Positions 25,321-38,014 of a stretch of DNA of 64,000 nucleotides are shown one piece after another. A program made the position numbers and the translations under genes. The notes below the pieces were generated by a model. That model ran no database searches, had not been told where the DNA came from, and saw only the letters and a program-made list of their open reading frames with translations. Origin of the DNA: Crossaster papposus (lineage: Eukaryota > Echinodermata > Asteroidea > Velatida > Solasteridae); NCBI GenBank assembly GCA_037893245.1, contig JBAIAA010000261.1, positions 2,108,001 through 2,172,000 on the forward strand, given 5' to 3'. How positions within the stretch are numbered: position 1 is the first letter of the stretch; the number at the start of each line of letters is the position of its first letter.

Positions 25321-26650
25321 GCTTTATTGGGAGGTCAATGTGGCACAACATAAATTTAGTAGGATGTTCATGGTTACCATGGCAACTGATATTTTTCCAT
25401 TGACTGAAAACATGGGAAAACGTGTTTTGTTGGTGGATTAAAATCATGTTTTCCTTGCCGAAAACTATGGAGTATGTATAGACAAGATAAATCATGATCA
25501 CGTGACCAATAACAATGAATGCTTAAAATCTATTAATGTCGCCATTATCGAAAAAACAAACTATTTATAATGCTCACCTTCGCACACATTTCTTAGTTTG
25601 TGGTACTTTTAGTTCTTGCATAAATAAAATACAAAAGATTGGTACAATCATTTCATTGGTGCCAATTTTGCTTGGAAAAACGGTGACCAAATCATACCAA
25701 AAAAGCCGATTTGCCCTTAGACTTAACTCAAGTCAAAATTGCTTTAAGTTGGTATCTAACACCCTAAACGTTCGGAGAAAAGACAAAACCTACGTTGTTT
25801 ACGTTTGATGCGTTTTGACATTTTGGGGTATATTCGTATACGCATTTCCAGACGTCATGAAAATCTAGGCTATATCTCGTAAAATCGGCGCGGTGACAGC
25901 ATCAGACTGAAGCCGCAAATAGTTTATTGAATACACGATAGATAACACAAAGGTAATTAAGGTTCCATGCCACACTTAACGTCTGCGACATAGCAGCATC
26001 GCCATAGCTGCGTACGTTGTCATGGAACCGCGACTACGCCCAAACAGCTCGAGTTTTGGGGGAAGTGTTCCCAGAACCTCGTTCTACATAAGAATAACAC
26101 AAAATGCCCAGTTTTTGAAGGATGGTTTTGTGAATGTTTATACCCTTCTTTTAATTGCTCCTACCGATTAACACTATTTCGTTCAAAACGCGTTTATGGT
26201 GTACAGTGTTTAGGGAACAAAACAGAAAATGGGTAAATCTGATGTAATATTCAAATTGTATGTAAATCTCACCTCAAACAGAGGCAGCATTCTAAAAAAA
26301 ATTCTCTCATGATGTAGCATCTGAGTCAAAGGATGGTTTTGTGGATGTAATTTACCCACCCCTTGCTTCACAGCGTTTTACTTTATTGGAATATAAGATA
26401 GCATGTTCAGGATGCATACAGCGTGAAATAAACCTTTGTGTATTCCTAGCAGTCGATATGGACATATTTAATACGCATACGGATATACGTACGCGGCTAG
26501 GAAAAAAAGTCGTCTATAAGTCTTACATTATACATGTCAACATTTTGATATGAGATGTAAATTGTATCTAACACATAAAAAAGCAAATCTTTGTATCTCT
26601 GTAACGGTATCTTGTGGTAGCTCTGGAGGGACTACGAAGATCGTGAATGT

Positions 26651-26700
26651 TGACGTCAATATTGACGTCAAATTTCACGACTTTGGGGGGAAGTCGTGAA
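26651..26700. repeat. Double TGACGTCA and hairpin at the end of each long unit
   Basis: TGACGTCA occurs at 26651-26658 and 26663-26670, followed by a hairpin with ten-base stems TTCACGACTT (26674-26683) and AAGTCGTGAA (26691-26700). The same layout is at about 28648-28697 and 30358-30407. TGACGTCA is the known cAMP-response (CREB/ATF) site, but use as such is not shown. The whole is one arm of the palindromic element completed at 32035-32240. Confidence 0.7.
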
Positions 26701-29700
26701 TTTTGTCGCCCCTGTATGTAAACGCTGCGATATACGTGGTTATGAATGGAACTTGAATAATTTATTGTCACTGAATGCTCCATGGACATTTTGGGCGAGA
26801 AGCTGAGGCAGAAAGCAGACTTTTAATGGTTGTGGTTTTCTTTGTGTATTTTCCCAGAGTAACTGCAATATACATGATAGCAGCTCACATACATTATACA
26901 GTGCTTTTTTATTAGTTTTTGCAATAACATTGTTTACTTTCATTTGGAACTATTATTTAAATAAATATATGCAATTATGAAATTGGCCCCTGTATGCAAA
27001 CGCTGCGATATACGTGGTTATGAATGGAACTTGAATAATGTATTGTCACTGAATGCTCCATGGACGATTTGGGCGAGAAGCTGAGGCAGAAAGCAGACTT
27101 TTAATGGTTGTGGTTTTCTTTGTGTATTTACCCAGAGTAACTGCATTATACATGATAGCAGCTCACATACATTATACAGTGCTTTTTTATTAATTTTGCA
27201 ATAACATTGTTTACTTTCATTTGGAACTATTATTTAAATAAATAATTAATAATTGTCATAAAATATATCGCTTTCCATCGTATCGACGATCTCAAAGCGC
27301 TTTACAATTATAAATAAGCTTTATTGGGAGGTCAATGTGGCACAACATAAATTTAGTAGGATGTTCATGGTTACCATGGCAACTGATATTTTTCCATTGA
27401 CTGAAAACATGGGAAAACGTGTTTTGTTGGTGGATTAAAATCATGTTTTCCTTGCCGAAAACTATGGAGTATGTATAGACAAGATAAATCATGATCACGT
27501 GACCAATAACAATGAATGCTTAAAATCTATTAATGTCGCCATTATCGAAAAAACAAACTATTTATAATGCTCACCTTCGCACACATTTCTTAGTTTGTGG
27601 TACTTTTAGTTCTTGCATAAATAAAATACAAAAGATTGGTACAATCATTTCATTGGTGCCAATTTTGCTTGGAAAAACGGTGACCAAATCATACCAAAAA
27701 AGCCGATTTGCCCTTAGACTTAACTCAAGTCGAAATTGCTTTAAGTTGGTATCTAACACCCTAAACGTTCGGAGAAAAGACAAAACCTACGTTGTTTACG
27801 TTTGATGCGTTTTGACATTTTGGGGTATATTCGTATACGCATTTCCAGACGTCATGAAAATCTAGGCTATATCTCGTAAAATCGGCGCGGTGACAGCATC
27901 AGACTGAAGCCGCAAATAGTTTATTGAATACACGATAGATAACACAAAGGTAATTAAGGTTCCATGCCACACTTAACGTCTGCGACATAGCAGCATCGCC
28001 ATAGCTGCGTACGTTGTCATGGAACCGCGACTACGCCCAAACAGCTCGAGTTTTGGGGGAAGTGTTCCCAGAACCTCGTTCTACATAAGAATAACACAAA
28101 ATGCCCAGTTTTTGAAGGATGGTTTTGTGAATGTTTATACCCTTCTTTTAATTGCTCCTACCGATTAACACTATTTCGTTCAAAACGCGTTTATGGTGTA
28201 CAGTGTTTAGGGAACAAAACAGAAAATGGGTAAATCTGATGTAATATTCAAATTGTATGTAAATCTCACCTCAAACAGAGGCAGCATTCTAAAAAAAAAT
28301 TCTCTCATGATGTAGCATCTGAGTCAAAGGATGGTTTTGTGGATGTAATTTACCCACCCCTTGCTTCACAGCGTTTCACTTTATTGGAATATAAGATAGC
28401 ATGTTCAGGATGCATACAGCGTGAAATAAACCTTTGTGTATTCCTAGCAGTCGATATGGACATATTTAATACGCATACGGATATACGTACGCGGCTAGGA
28501 AAAAAAGTCGTCTATAAGTCTTACATTATACATGTCAACATTTTGATATGAGATGTAAATTGTATCTAACACATAAAAAAGCAAATCTTTGTATCTCTGT
28601 AACGGTATCTTGTGGTAGCTCTGGAGGGACTACGAAGATCGTGAAAGTTGACGTCAATATTGACGTCAAATTTCACGACTTTGGGGGGAAGTCGTGAATT
28701 TTGTCGCCCCTGTATGTAAACGCTGCGATATACGTGGTTATGAATGGAACTTGAATAATTTATTGTCACTGAATGCTCCATGGACATTTTGGGCGAGAAG
28801 CTGAGGCAGAAAGCAGACTTTTAATGGTTGTGGTTTTCTTTGTGTATTTTCTCAGAGTAACTGCATTATAAATGATAGCAGCTCACATAATTTATACAGT
28901 GATGTTTATTAATTTTGCAATAACATTAATTTCAAAATAAAAATTGTTTAATTTCATTTGGAACTATTATATCAATAAATAATTAATAATTGTCATAAAA
29001 TATATCGCTTTCCATCGTATCGACGATCTCAAAGCGCTTTACAATTATAAATAAGCTTTTTTGGGAGGTCAATGTGGCACAACATAAATTTAGTAGGATG
29101 TTCATGGTTACCATGGCAACTGATATTTTTCCATTGAATGAAAACATGGGAAAACGTGTTTTGTTGGTGGATCAAAATCATGTTTTCCTTGCCGAAAACT
29201 ATGGAGTATATATAGACAAGATAAATCATGATCACGTGACCAATAACAATGAATGCTTAAAATCTATTAATGTCGCCATTATCGAAAAAACAAACTACTT
29301 ATAATGCTCACCTTTGCACACATTTCTTAGTTTGTGGTACTTTTAGTTCTTGCATAAATAAAATACAAAAGATTGGTACAATCATTTCACTGGTGCCAAT
29401 TTTGCTTTGAAAAACGGTGACCAAATCATACAAACAAAACCGATTTGCCCTTAGACTTAACTCAAGTCGAAATTGCTTTAAGTTGGTACAGTAACACCCT
29501 TAACGTTCGGGAAAAGAACAAAACCTACGTTGTTTACGTTTGATGCGGAGGACATTTTGGGGTATTCGTATACGCATTTCCAGACGTCATGAAAATCTAG
29601 TCTGTATCTCGTAAAATCGGCGCGGTGACAGCATCAGACTGGTGCCGCAAATAGTGCATTGAATACACGATCGATATCACAAAGGGAATTGAGGTTCCAT

Positions 29701-32034
29701 GCCACAGTAAACGTCTGCGACGTTGTCATGGAACCGCGACTACGCCCAAACAGCTCGAGTTTTTGGGGAAGTGTTCCCAGAACCTTGTTATACACAAGAA
29801 TAACACAAAACGCCCAGTTTTTAAAGGATGGTTTTGTGAATCTTTATACCCTTCTTTTAATTGCTCCTACCGATTAACACTATTTCGTTCAAAACGCGTT
29901 TATGGTGTACAGTGTTTAGGGAACAAAACAGAAAATGGGTAAATCTGATGTAATATTCAAATTGTATGTAAATCTCACCTCAAACAGAGGCAGCATTCTA
30001 AACAAAAATTCTCTCATGATGTAGCATCTGAGTCAAAGGATGGTTTTGTGGATGTAATTTACCCACCCCTTGCTTCACAGCGTTTCACTTTATTGGAATA
30101 TAAGATAGCATGTTCAGGATGCATACAGCGTGAAATAAACCTTTGTGTATTCCTAGCAGTCGATATGGACATATTTAATACGCATACGGATATACGTACG
30201 CGGCTAGGAAAAAAAGTCGTCTATAAGTCTTACATTATACATGTCAACATTTTGATATGAGATGTAAATTGTATCTAACACATAAAAAAGCAAATCTTTG
30301 TATCTCTGTAACGGTATCTTGTGGTAGCTCTGGAGGGACTACGAAGATCGTGAATGTTGACGTCAATATTGACGTCAAATTTCACGACTTTGGGGGGAAG
30401 TCGTGAATTTTGTCGCCCCTGTATGTAAACGCTGCGATATACGTGGTTATGAATGGAACTTGAATAATTTATTGTCACTGAATGCTCCATGGACATTTTG
30501 GGCGAGAAGCTGAGGCAGAAAGCAGACTTTTAATGGTTGTGGTTTTCTTTGTGTATTTTCTCAGAGTAACTGCATTATAAATGATAGCAGCTCACATAAT
30601 TTATACAGTGATGTTTATTAATTTTGCAATAACATTAATTTCAAAATAAAAATTGTTTAATTTCATTTGGAACTATTATATCAATAAATAATTAATAATT
30701 GTCATAAAATATATCGCTTTCCATCGTATCGACGATCTCAAAGCGCTTTACAATTATAAATAAGCTTTTTTGGGAGGTCAATGTGGCACAACATAAATTT
30801 AGTAGGATGTTCATGGTTACCATGGCAACTGATATTTTTCCATTGAATGAAAACATGGGAAAACGTGTTTTGTTGGTGGATCAAAATCATGTTTTCCTTG
30901 CCGAAAACTATGGAGTATATATAGACAAGATAAATCATGATCACGTGACCAATAACAATGAATGCTTAAAATCTATTAATGTCGCCATTATCGAAAAAAC
31001 AAACTACTTATAATGCTCACCTTTGCACACATTTCTTAGTTTGTGGTACTTTTAGTTCTTGCATAAATAAAATACAAAAGATTGGTACAATCATTTCACT
31101 GGTGCCAATTTTGCTTTGAAAAACGGTGACCAAATCATACAAACAAAACCGATTTGCCCTTAGACTTAACTCAAGTCGAAATTGCTTTAAGTTGGTATCA
31201 GTAACACCCTTAACGTTCGGGAAAAGAACAAAACCTACGTTGTTTACGTTTGATGCGGAGGACATTTTGGGGTATTCGTATACGCATTTCCAGACGTCAT
31301 GAAAATCTAGTCTGTATCTCGTAAAATCGGCGCGGTGACAGCATCAGACTGGTGCCGCAAATAGTGCATTGAATACACGATCGATATCACAAAGGGAATT
31401 GAGGTTCCATGCCACAGTAAACGTCTGCGACGTTGTCATGGAACCGCGACTACGCCCAAACAGCTCGAGTTTTTGGGGAAGTGTTCCCAGAACCTTGTTA
31501 TACACAAGAATAACACAAAACGCCCAGTTTTTAAAGGATGGTTTTGTGAATCTTTATACCCTTCTTTTAATTGCTCCTACCGATTAACACTATTTCGTTC
31601 AAAACGCGTTTATGGTGTACAGTGTTTAGGGAACAAAACAGAAAATGGGTAAATCTGATGTAATATTCAAATTGTATGTAAATCTCACCTCAAACAGAGG
31701 CAGCATTCTAAACAAAAATTCTCTCATGATGTAGCATCTGAGTCAAAGGATGGTTTTGTGGATGTAATTTACCCACCCCTTGCTTCACAGCGTTTCACTT
31801 TATTGGAATATAAGATAGCATGTTCAGGATGCATACAGCGTGAAATAAACCTTCGGTGTATTCCTAGCAGTCGATATGGACATTATATTTAATACGCATA
31901 CGGATATACGTACGCGGCTAGGAAAAAAAGTCGTCTATAAGTCTTACATTATACATGTCAACATTTTGATATGAGATGTAAATAATTGTATCTGACACAT
32001 AAAAAAGCAAATCTTTGTATCTCTGTAACGGTAT

Positions 32035-32240
32035 CTTGTGGTAGCTCTGGAGGGACTACGCAGATCGTGAATGTTGACGTCAATATTGAAGTCAAATTTC
32101 ACGACCTTTGGGGAAAGTCGTAAATTTTGTCGCGAATATTGACGTCAATATTCGCGACTTTGTGGGCAAGTCGTGAATTTTGTCGCGAATATTGACGTCA
32201 ATATTCACGATATGTGTAGTCCCTTCAGGGCCACCATACA
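32035..32240. mobile_element. Palindromic element at the end of array II
   Basis: The last unit carries both arms: TAGCTCTGGAGGGACTAC on the left and GTAGTCCCTTCAGGGCCACC on the right, imperfect inverted repeats. Between them is a perfect 30-base palindrome at 32129-32158 (half: GTCGCGAATATTGAC) and a near copy at 32183-32212. Inner array units hold only the left arm, so the array seems to have been cut inside this element. Confidence 0.6.
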
Positions 32241-32454
32241 AAGAATGCACCAAAATGAAGAGGAAAAGATGCTTGTTTGATTGATGCTGTATAATATAAA
32301 ATCTACCTGCAATTTTAAGAAACATTTGATCGGTAAAGTTTTATTTTGCCAGAGAAAATTGTAAACACGGACGCAGCCATTTTTGCTTTTAAACACCTAA
32401 TCTGTGTTCTCGTTTTTCTTCGTTTTTCGTGATTGAGTTTTATTTATGTATTTC

Positions 32455-33046
32455 TTAGCATGAGATTTGGACAAACAAGGAATCGTGCTTTCTGATGGTA
32501 TCAAAAACGATAACTTGGTCGGGTACAGGTACTGTAGTGGGATTGTCTGCTTCACTTTGTCTCGCCGAGTCAGGACTTGTTGTTGTTTGTGATTGTGACC
32601 CTTTATACATCTGACATGCTAATTTGTAGCCCGTCTTGCTCTCGTTTAAAGGGAAACATTTTATGCCCCTATACGGAGGCTTTTTGGGCATATACAGTTT
32701 GAAAACTAGTCTGCCCTGGACATTTATTATGGTTTCATCTGAAGAAAGGGTTTGGCCAGGTCTGTAATGACGACGAAAAGAGGGTACTATCGTCTGAATG
32801 AATTTGCGAGCCTTGAACAGCTTGTCAGGAGGGCTGTCCTTGTGGGTTTACTTCTTTATTGTTGGCCACATGAAATAATTCTAGGATTGCCTGAAATGGG
32901 TTGCGATACATGTTAGAGTCACTGCGCCTTGAGCATCTCATAAGGTGGATAAATTTCTTCATCTTCCATGATAAAACGAGGAGCGTACCAAAACGACGCT
33001 CCAAAATAGACATCAAAGGATGCGCGCGTGCCATCGACGAAGACAA
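32455..33046 (-). pseudogene. piggyBac-type transposase, broken
   Basis: Minus-strand reading shows piggyBac family features in order: NMYRNPFQAILELFHVANN, DKLFKARKFI, SSDETII (region of the first catalytic Asp), YMPKKPPYRGIK and SKTGYKLACQMYKG. A frame change at about 32840 separates the first block from the rest. After the last block the frame runs out at 32455, with no later DDE residues and no cysteine-rich end. It is a dead fragment of roughly a third of the usual length. The intact family cuts and pastes DNA at TTAA, the flanking sequence of two short elements at 43931 and 47900. Confidence 0.75.
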
Positions 33047-33396
33047 AATAAAAAGATTTTACATTAATTTTTTAGTGTTTATGCTAATAAAAATGTCAAT
33101 GTTCATGAGCCAAAGTGTGATGTCATTAAGGCAGAACAGTAGTTTCTCCATAGCTTTCTGTGCAAATGCATATCACACTTTTCTACATTTTCTACATTTT
33201 AATTGTTTATCATGTTAAACAGCTTGTTTGAACAATATTGGTAGTTGCTAACATTTCTTTTTGAGTGGGTAATTTTGAAGGACTGATTTGTGTACTTTTC
33301 TTCTGCTCTTTTGACAAGAAGTGTCTCGTGCGACAAAAGCAAAATAAATGTAGGCCTATTGATGAAAAGATTTTCTAAAATCTAAACATTAAAAAA

Positions 33397-33633
33397 CTAC
33401 CACCTCTTTGATTTCTCAGTCGGCTGTGCCGAAAACTCGGATACACAATCGTCTTCACTGTCGTCTATCTTGGTGACTGCGTCGCTAGTATCGAACATGT
33501 CGGTGTCAGTATCTGCTAACAATTCGTACGAAATGTCTTTGTCTGAAATAGACATCAAATGATGCGCGCGGGCGATCGAGCGACCAATCAGAAAGTTTTG
33601 CACAACTGAGGGCGCCCTCATGCTTTTAGACAA
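33397..33633 (-). pseudogene. Acidic open frame, possible piggyBac N-terminus
   Basis: A 78-codon frame with an acidic middle (TDTDMFDTSD, DDSEDD). N-terminal parts of piggyBac transposases are often acidic, and the frame lies upstream of the fragment above on the same strand. A shared phrase (ARAHPLMSI in one, ARAHHLMSI in the other) shows that this segment and 33000-33046 are partial duplicates. The function is inferred from position only. Confidence 0.3.
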
Positions 33634-33639
33634 GATGTG

Positions 33640-33934
33640 CGATTACATTGCATCCATTGATCTCCATTATATAGACTGGATAGGCCTTCGCGTCTAAATG
33701 GCGTACGCGCGCGTGTTTTTTTCAAAGGGTTAAGAACGAACGTGACGCGACCGCGTTTGTGCACGACTTATGGAAGTTTTTTAAAAAGTGGAAGACTTTT
33801 TTTCTTAAGTTAGTCACATTTGGAGGAAAAACAGGATTTTGCACCCAAATGGTTTAAAATAGATAACCAAGATAGAACATTGGTTATGGTCTGCGCAGCA
33901 GTAAAGTGCCCGGAGAAGGATGTCCATAAAGTTA
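33640..33934. repeat. Dispersed repeat, copy 1
   Basis: Begins CATTGATCTCCATTATATAG and is about 85-90% identical to 40845-41109. Both include AACGAACGTGACGCGACCGCG and end near GGAGAAGGATGTCCAT. No coding function seen. A short inverted copy of its first ~35 bases lies at 39900-39935. Confidence 0.7.
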
Positions 33935-33942
33935 ATGCATAT

Positions 33943-34086
33943 GATGTCACACGCGCTACGCGTACGCGCTAATCGCACGTACAACCGGGCGGAGCGGTGA
34001 GGTCAAACACACTTTGTTTGACCTCACCGCTCTGCCCGGTTGAATTGTACGTGCGATTAGCGCGTACGCGTAGCGCGCGTGACGTC
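33943..34086. mobile_element. Hairpin element, ~66-base arms
   Basis: The left arm (GATGTCACACGCGCTACG inward to GAGGTCAAAC, 33943-34008) is the inverse of the right arm (34016-34086), with about eight bases between. The right arm has three to four extra bases. GC-rich and without coding capacity. Confidence 0.75.
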
Positions 34087-34930
34087 AATGCAACCCCTTT
34101 ATTGAGTCGGGAATATGGACTATTATTTTGCAAGTAAGTCGTTCTTGATGCTACTGCTAGTACTACTACTAGGCCTATGTGATGTTACGTAAATTTATGG
34201 TCTAGTACACAATCGCGGACGCTTTATTATGATTTCCCGTAGCTTCAGAGTACGGCGACAAATCGACGTTTAAGTTCGAATTGCAGAGAGTCCGTTGAAA
34301 AACATTTTAAAAATACATTCGAGTTGCACCCTTGTAAAACTAGCCTGTTATTTAGACCTAACAATAGGCCTACTTAATAAGTAAATAACCAAAATGCGTA
34401 GGCCTATATTGTTTGATTAATTTTGAGTTATTTCCCCCCTAATTTCCTCAGAAAAAAAACCGGCTAGAAAGCGGTGACTTGTGCGTGTAAAGTTCTGTAA
34501 GCTCGTCTAAATCGTATTGCCACCGAGCTGCAGCTGGCTGCGGTCAGTGTGCTCAAATCATTTGGAGTCGGAATGCTGTAGCCTGGTACGGGAGAAAGAA
34601 GACGAGCCTAATATAAACTGAAGCGATGGGCAGAGCTGAGATTATTGTCCCTTGATGACCCCTTGTATTATTAAATTGATGTATAAGAGGGATTTTTATC
34701 ATTTTGTAAAAGCTCATTCAATTCAAAAAAATCGCCGTGACTCATTTAGCCGAGTATATATACATGTAAGACAAGAAATCTTGTCATGTCTATTATGAAA
34801 TCTAAACGTTATTATTTCGATCAGGTGTCCACAAAGTACAAAAATTCCCCTAAACAATAATGGAAAGAAATTCATAAAGTTACTGGTAACAGCAAGTATG
34901 TGAAGAGTATCCATCCTGATCTAAAATTGT
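34087..34930. other. No gene recognised
   Basis: AT-rich single-copy sequence with several TAGGCCTA words. I see no exon or structured element. Confidence 0.4.
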
Positions 34931-35079
34931 GTTGATATGAATAATTAATGTCTGAATCGTTCTGAATCGTTCACAGAACCCTCTGAATAGGAAGAATCCT
35001 AAATGCACTCACAAACCAGATGATACAATTGTTACGCTTCATCTCATCTTATCAGTGACCGCAACTTGGATGTTCTTAA

Positions 35080-35760
35080 TTTTGATACCAAATTGCTGAG
35101 ATTAGCCTCTCCTTATATATTCACTTGTCTCTTTGTCACAGTGTTATTATGTCGCTCGTGACTGGTTTTGTTGCAGATGATTGGAAGTTTGCTCGAACTA
35201 CACAAATCTATAAAGGCAAAGGTTGTAAAACAACTAAGGGTAATTTATTTCAGTGGTGTGTCAAGTAGCCACAAAAAGACGTTCAAGTTCAACTTCTGGA
35301 TTATTTTAACGATAATGATATGATTAATGTTGATTAGTTTGCATTTTTGTTAATCCTACTCAATTTTGCTTGCATCGTGTAATTGATGATTTTTTATGAA
35401 GCTTTTAATTAACATGAGGTTCTTGATATATCTAAAGGTTTTGATACCATTGATCATGATCTCTTATTTTTAAACTGAGTACGGTGCGTCAGGTAATGAA
35501 CATAAATGGTTTACGAATTACATCTTAAATAGAAAACAAGTTGTGAGTTGCTTTTTATACCAGAAATGCTGCTCTTTGATTTTGTTTTCACTAAACCCAA
35601 TATTGAGTTCAAGCAGTCGTATAAGTATGCTGGTGCAAACGTTTTGAATAACATTCCTTTGTCAATTCAATTGTCGTCATCGTTTTATAATTTTGAATGT
35701 TATACAAGTAACTCTACTTTAAATGATTTTAATTTTTGCTTTTTGTATTGCTGTTTATAA
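35080..35760 (+). pseudogene. LINE reverse transcriptase relic, 3' part
   Basis: Frame-shifting translation gives family landmarks in the right order: KLLRLASPYI, DDWKFARTTQIYKGKG, GFDTIDHDLL, YGASGNEHKWFTNYILNRKQ, then near 35620 YKYAGANVLNNIP and SSSFYNF. These are the pre-RT region, the RT region around the first Asp motif, and the C-terminus of a non-LTR retrotransposon ORF2. The segment with the second catalytic motif and several hundred residues are deleted, and there are many stops. The clade is not certain (jockey/CR1-like in style). Confidence 0.7.
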
Positions 35761-36206
35761 ATAAATTTGTTCTGCATTTAAAATATAAATATAATTGTTC
35801 TTGTGCGGTTCAATTTCGTTCTTCCAGTATATGCCCTATGAGTGTTCTATGTCATTTTAGAAATGCAATACATTAAATTCACTCTGTGTCTGTCTCCAAC
35901 TGAACTATTAAACGACCTATAGGGGTGGTAAAATAAAAGAGCAATATACTGGAAACCAATTTCAGGGAAGGGCCAAAAGTGTAGGCTAGCTACGTAGGAA
36001 AAAATAGTAGGCCTAGGCCTACATATCAAGAAAGTGTGAAAAAGCTGCATGACTCCCTATCGTAATTCGTTAGTTAATTTAATGTTTTTTTATTGATTTT
36101 ATTGGTAGAGCGCATAAGTTTCTCATAACCCCCATACGAAAAAAAAATCCGATAATATCGATAACTACTTGACTAGTTTCCAAAGTGAACACAAAGTCAT
36201 ATGCCG
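35761..36206. other. No gene recognised
   Basis: AT-rich stretch following the LINE relic, probably partly its 3' tail. TAGGCCTAGGCCTAC at about 36008 is the only notable word. Confidence 0.4.
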
Positions 36207-36860
36207 CGTTTATACCCCAGTCACAATTGGCTTGCGATGGGTTTGCGATTAGTTTGCGGCGGATTTCTAGGCATTTTCGGCCAGGGCCCCACGGGACTCC
36301 TTGCGGCTGCCGGGTCATTTTTTGGCATCGGGCGGGCATCGAGTTACTTTTAACTCGGACTTAAAACCTGGTGCGGCGTTTCGCATCGCAAACTGATCGC
36401 CAATAAATCGGTCGATGCCTAGCCGATGTCCGGCAGGGCATCGCACACGTCAGGCGGGCGCCGAGCCAAATTTTGGACAACCCAGACAATCAATATATCG
36501 GCCAGGCGCCGTCCACACGCCGGCCGGGTCCCGCCAGGCGTCCGGCCGACTTGGCGGTGCCTGGCCGGAAATCGGCCGGGGGCCAGACGGCGCCCTGCCG
36601 GCGCCCTGCCTGAAATCGGTCATGCATCGGCCGGGGCTTGCAGGGTAAAAAAAAGCGGCTCATCTACATCTACACACAGTTTATCACACAAGTTTCATAG
36701 TGCAAGTACTACATCTCTTCTTTAGCCACCAATGCAACAAGAACCAGGTTGTAGCGGTATAGCGTGCAAACGCCAACCTCTCCCTCAACCGGGCGACCTA
36801 CACGCGCTGTGCAGGTGCCCGCAAGCGTTGTGGAGGTATCAACGGCATTTTCTTATTTAA

Positions 36861-38014
36861 TGGCCCTGTCACACCAGAACATTTTAGGCCAACGCGTGAG
36901 TAGCGTGTTGTAATTTTGGCAACACGCTGGCAAACGCTAACCAACGCTAGGCCAGCGTTAGCAACACGATGAGCGCGTTACTCACACGCTGGGACACGCT
37001 GTCATACGCTGAGGAAATTTTTTTTCTTTAAAATAGCTACAATTTCCAGCGTTTGCCAGCGTGTGACTGCACACGCTGGCGGCGCGTTTTAGATTCGTTA
37101 CTCACGCGTCGAACACGTTAGGCGATCGTTATCAACCCGCTACTCACACGCTGGCGTACGCCGGCGTACGCTTGCGACACGCTGGTTATGGCCCTGCCAC
37201 ACCAGGACGTTTTAGGCCAATGCATGAGTAGCGCGTTAAAAATAGTTGATACGCTGGCAATTGCTGAACTTTTACAGAAAAAGTCAAGTGGAACCGTGAT
37301 TTCAGCGTGTTCATACAGGTTGATAACGGGTTCATAGGGTATGCCGGCGCGTAAGTAGCGTGTGAGGAACGCGCTCAGCGTGTAATGAACGCATCACTGA
37401 TTTATATAAAAAATACGACAGCGGGTCGCCAGCGTGAGAGTAGTGGGTTGGTAACGATCGTCTAGCGCGTTCGACGCGTAAGTAACGGCCTTCTTGCGCG
37501 CTGCTAGCGTGTGCAGTCACACGCTGGCAAACGCTCAATTTTTTTAGGTATGTTGAAAAACGTATTTTTGTCTCAGCGTGTGACAGCGTGTTCCAGCGTG
37601 TGGGTAACGCGCTCAGCGCGTTGCGAACGCTGGCCTAGCGTTGGTCAGCGTTTACCCGCGTGTTGCCGAAATTTCAACACGTTGGCCTAAAACGTTCTGG
37701 TGTGACAGGGCCATTACTGTAGTAGCGCGTCATATTTTTGTACAACTAATCATGTGTTCGTTGCCGTACGCTGGCGCGCGTTGGACTGCGCTACTCACGC
37801 GCTGGGCAGTCGTTCATCAGTCGTCGAGCGCGTTATTAACGCGTTATTCACGCGCTGGCGAACGCTATGAACCCGTTATTAACGCGTTATGGACACGCTG
37901 AAATCACGGTTCAACTTGACATTTTCTGTGGAAGTTCAGCGTTTGCCAGCATATCAACTATTTTTAACGCGCTACTCACGCGTTGGCCTAAAACTTTCTA
38001 GTGTGACAGGGCCA
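36861..38014. mobile_element. Middle transposon, interrupted, with TTAA flanks
   Basis: The left end TGGCCCTGTCACACCAGAAC (36861) and right end GTGTGACAGGGCCA (to 38014) are inverted repeats of about 35 bases. TTAA flanks both sides (36857-36860, 38015-38018). Without its insert the element is about 630 bases. The interior is dense in ACGCTGG, ACGCGCT and TACTCACACGC words. Confidence 0.75.
37189..37713. mobile_element. Inner transposon of the same family, inverted
   Basis: It has ends TGGCCCTGCCACACCAGGAC and CTGGTGTGACAGGGCCA and is flanked by TTA on both sides (37186-37188, 37714-37716). Its reverse complement follows the left half of the middle element almost word for word, then its right half, so it is a full copy inserted in opposite orientation. 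A three-base TTA duplication would fit PIF/Harbinger-type elements. That family call is an inference from flanks and short ends. Confidence 0.75.

Larger units (their letters stand above)
24438..32070. repeat. Tandem array II (long unit ~1.72 kb, short unit ~278 b)
   Basis: The phrase GCCCCTGTATG marks unit starts at 24431, 24711, 24989, 26708, 26986, 28706 and 30415. This gives short, short, long, short, long, long, long. The short unit equals the first ~278 bases of the long one. Long units contain a core related to array I (for example 25364-25690 against 209-510), a minus-strand AAAGCGCTTTGAG tail, and at their end two TGACGTCA sites and a hairpin. Open frames of 60-90 codons recur because the units recur; none has a known domain. 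The last two long units (28706 and 30415) are nearly identical over most of their length. Confidence 0.92.

Noticed and set aside
26341-30260. Repeated 70-90 codon frames in array II, possible gene family
   Set aside because: They recur because the unit recurs, and no known motif is present.
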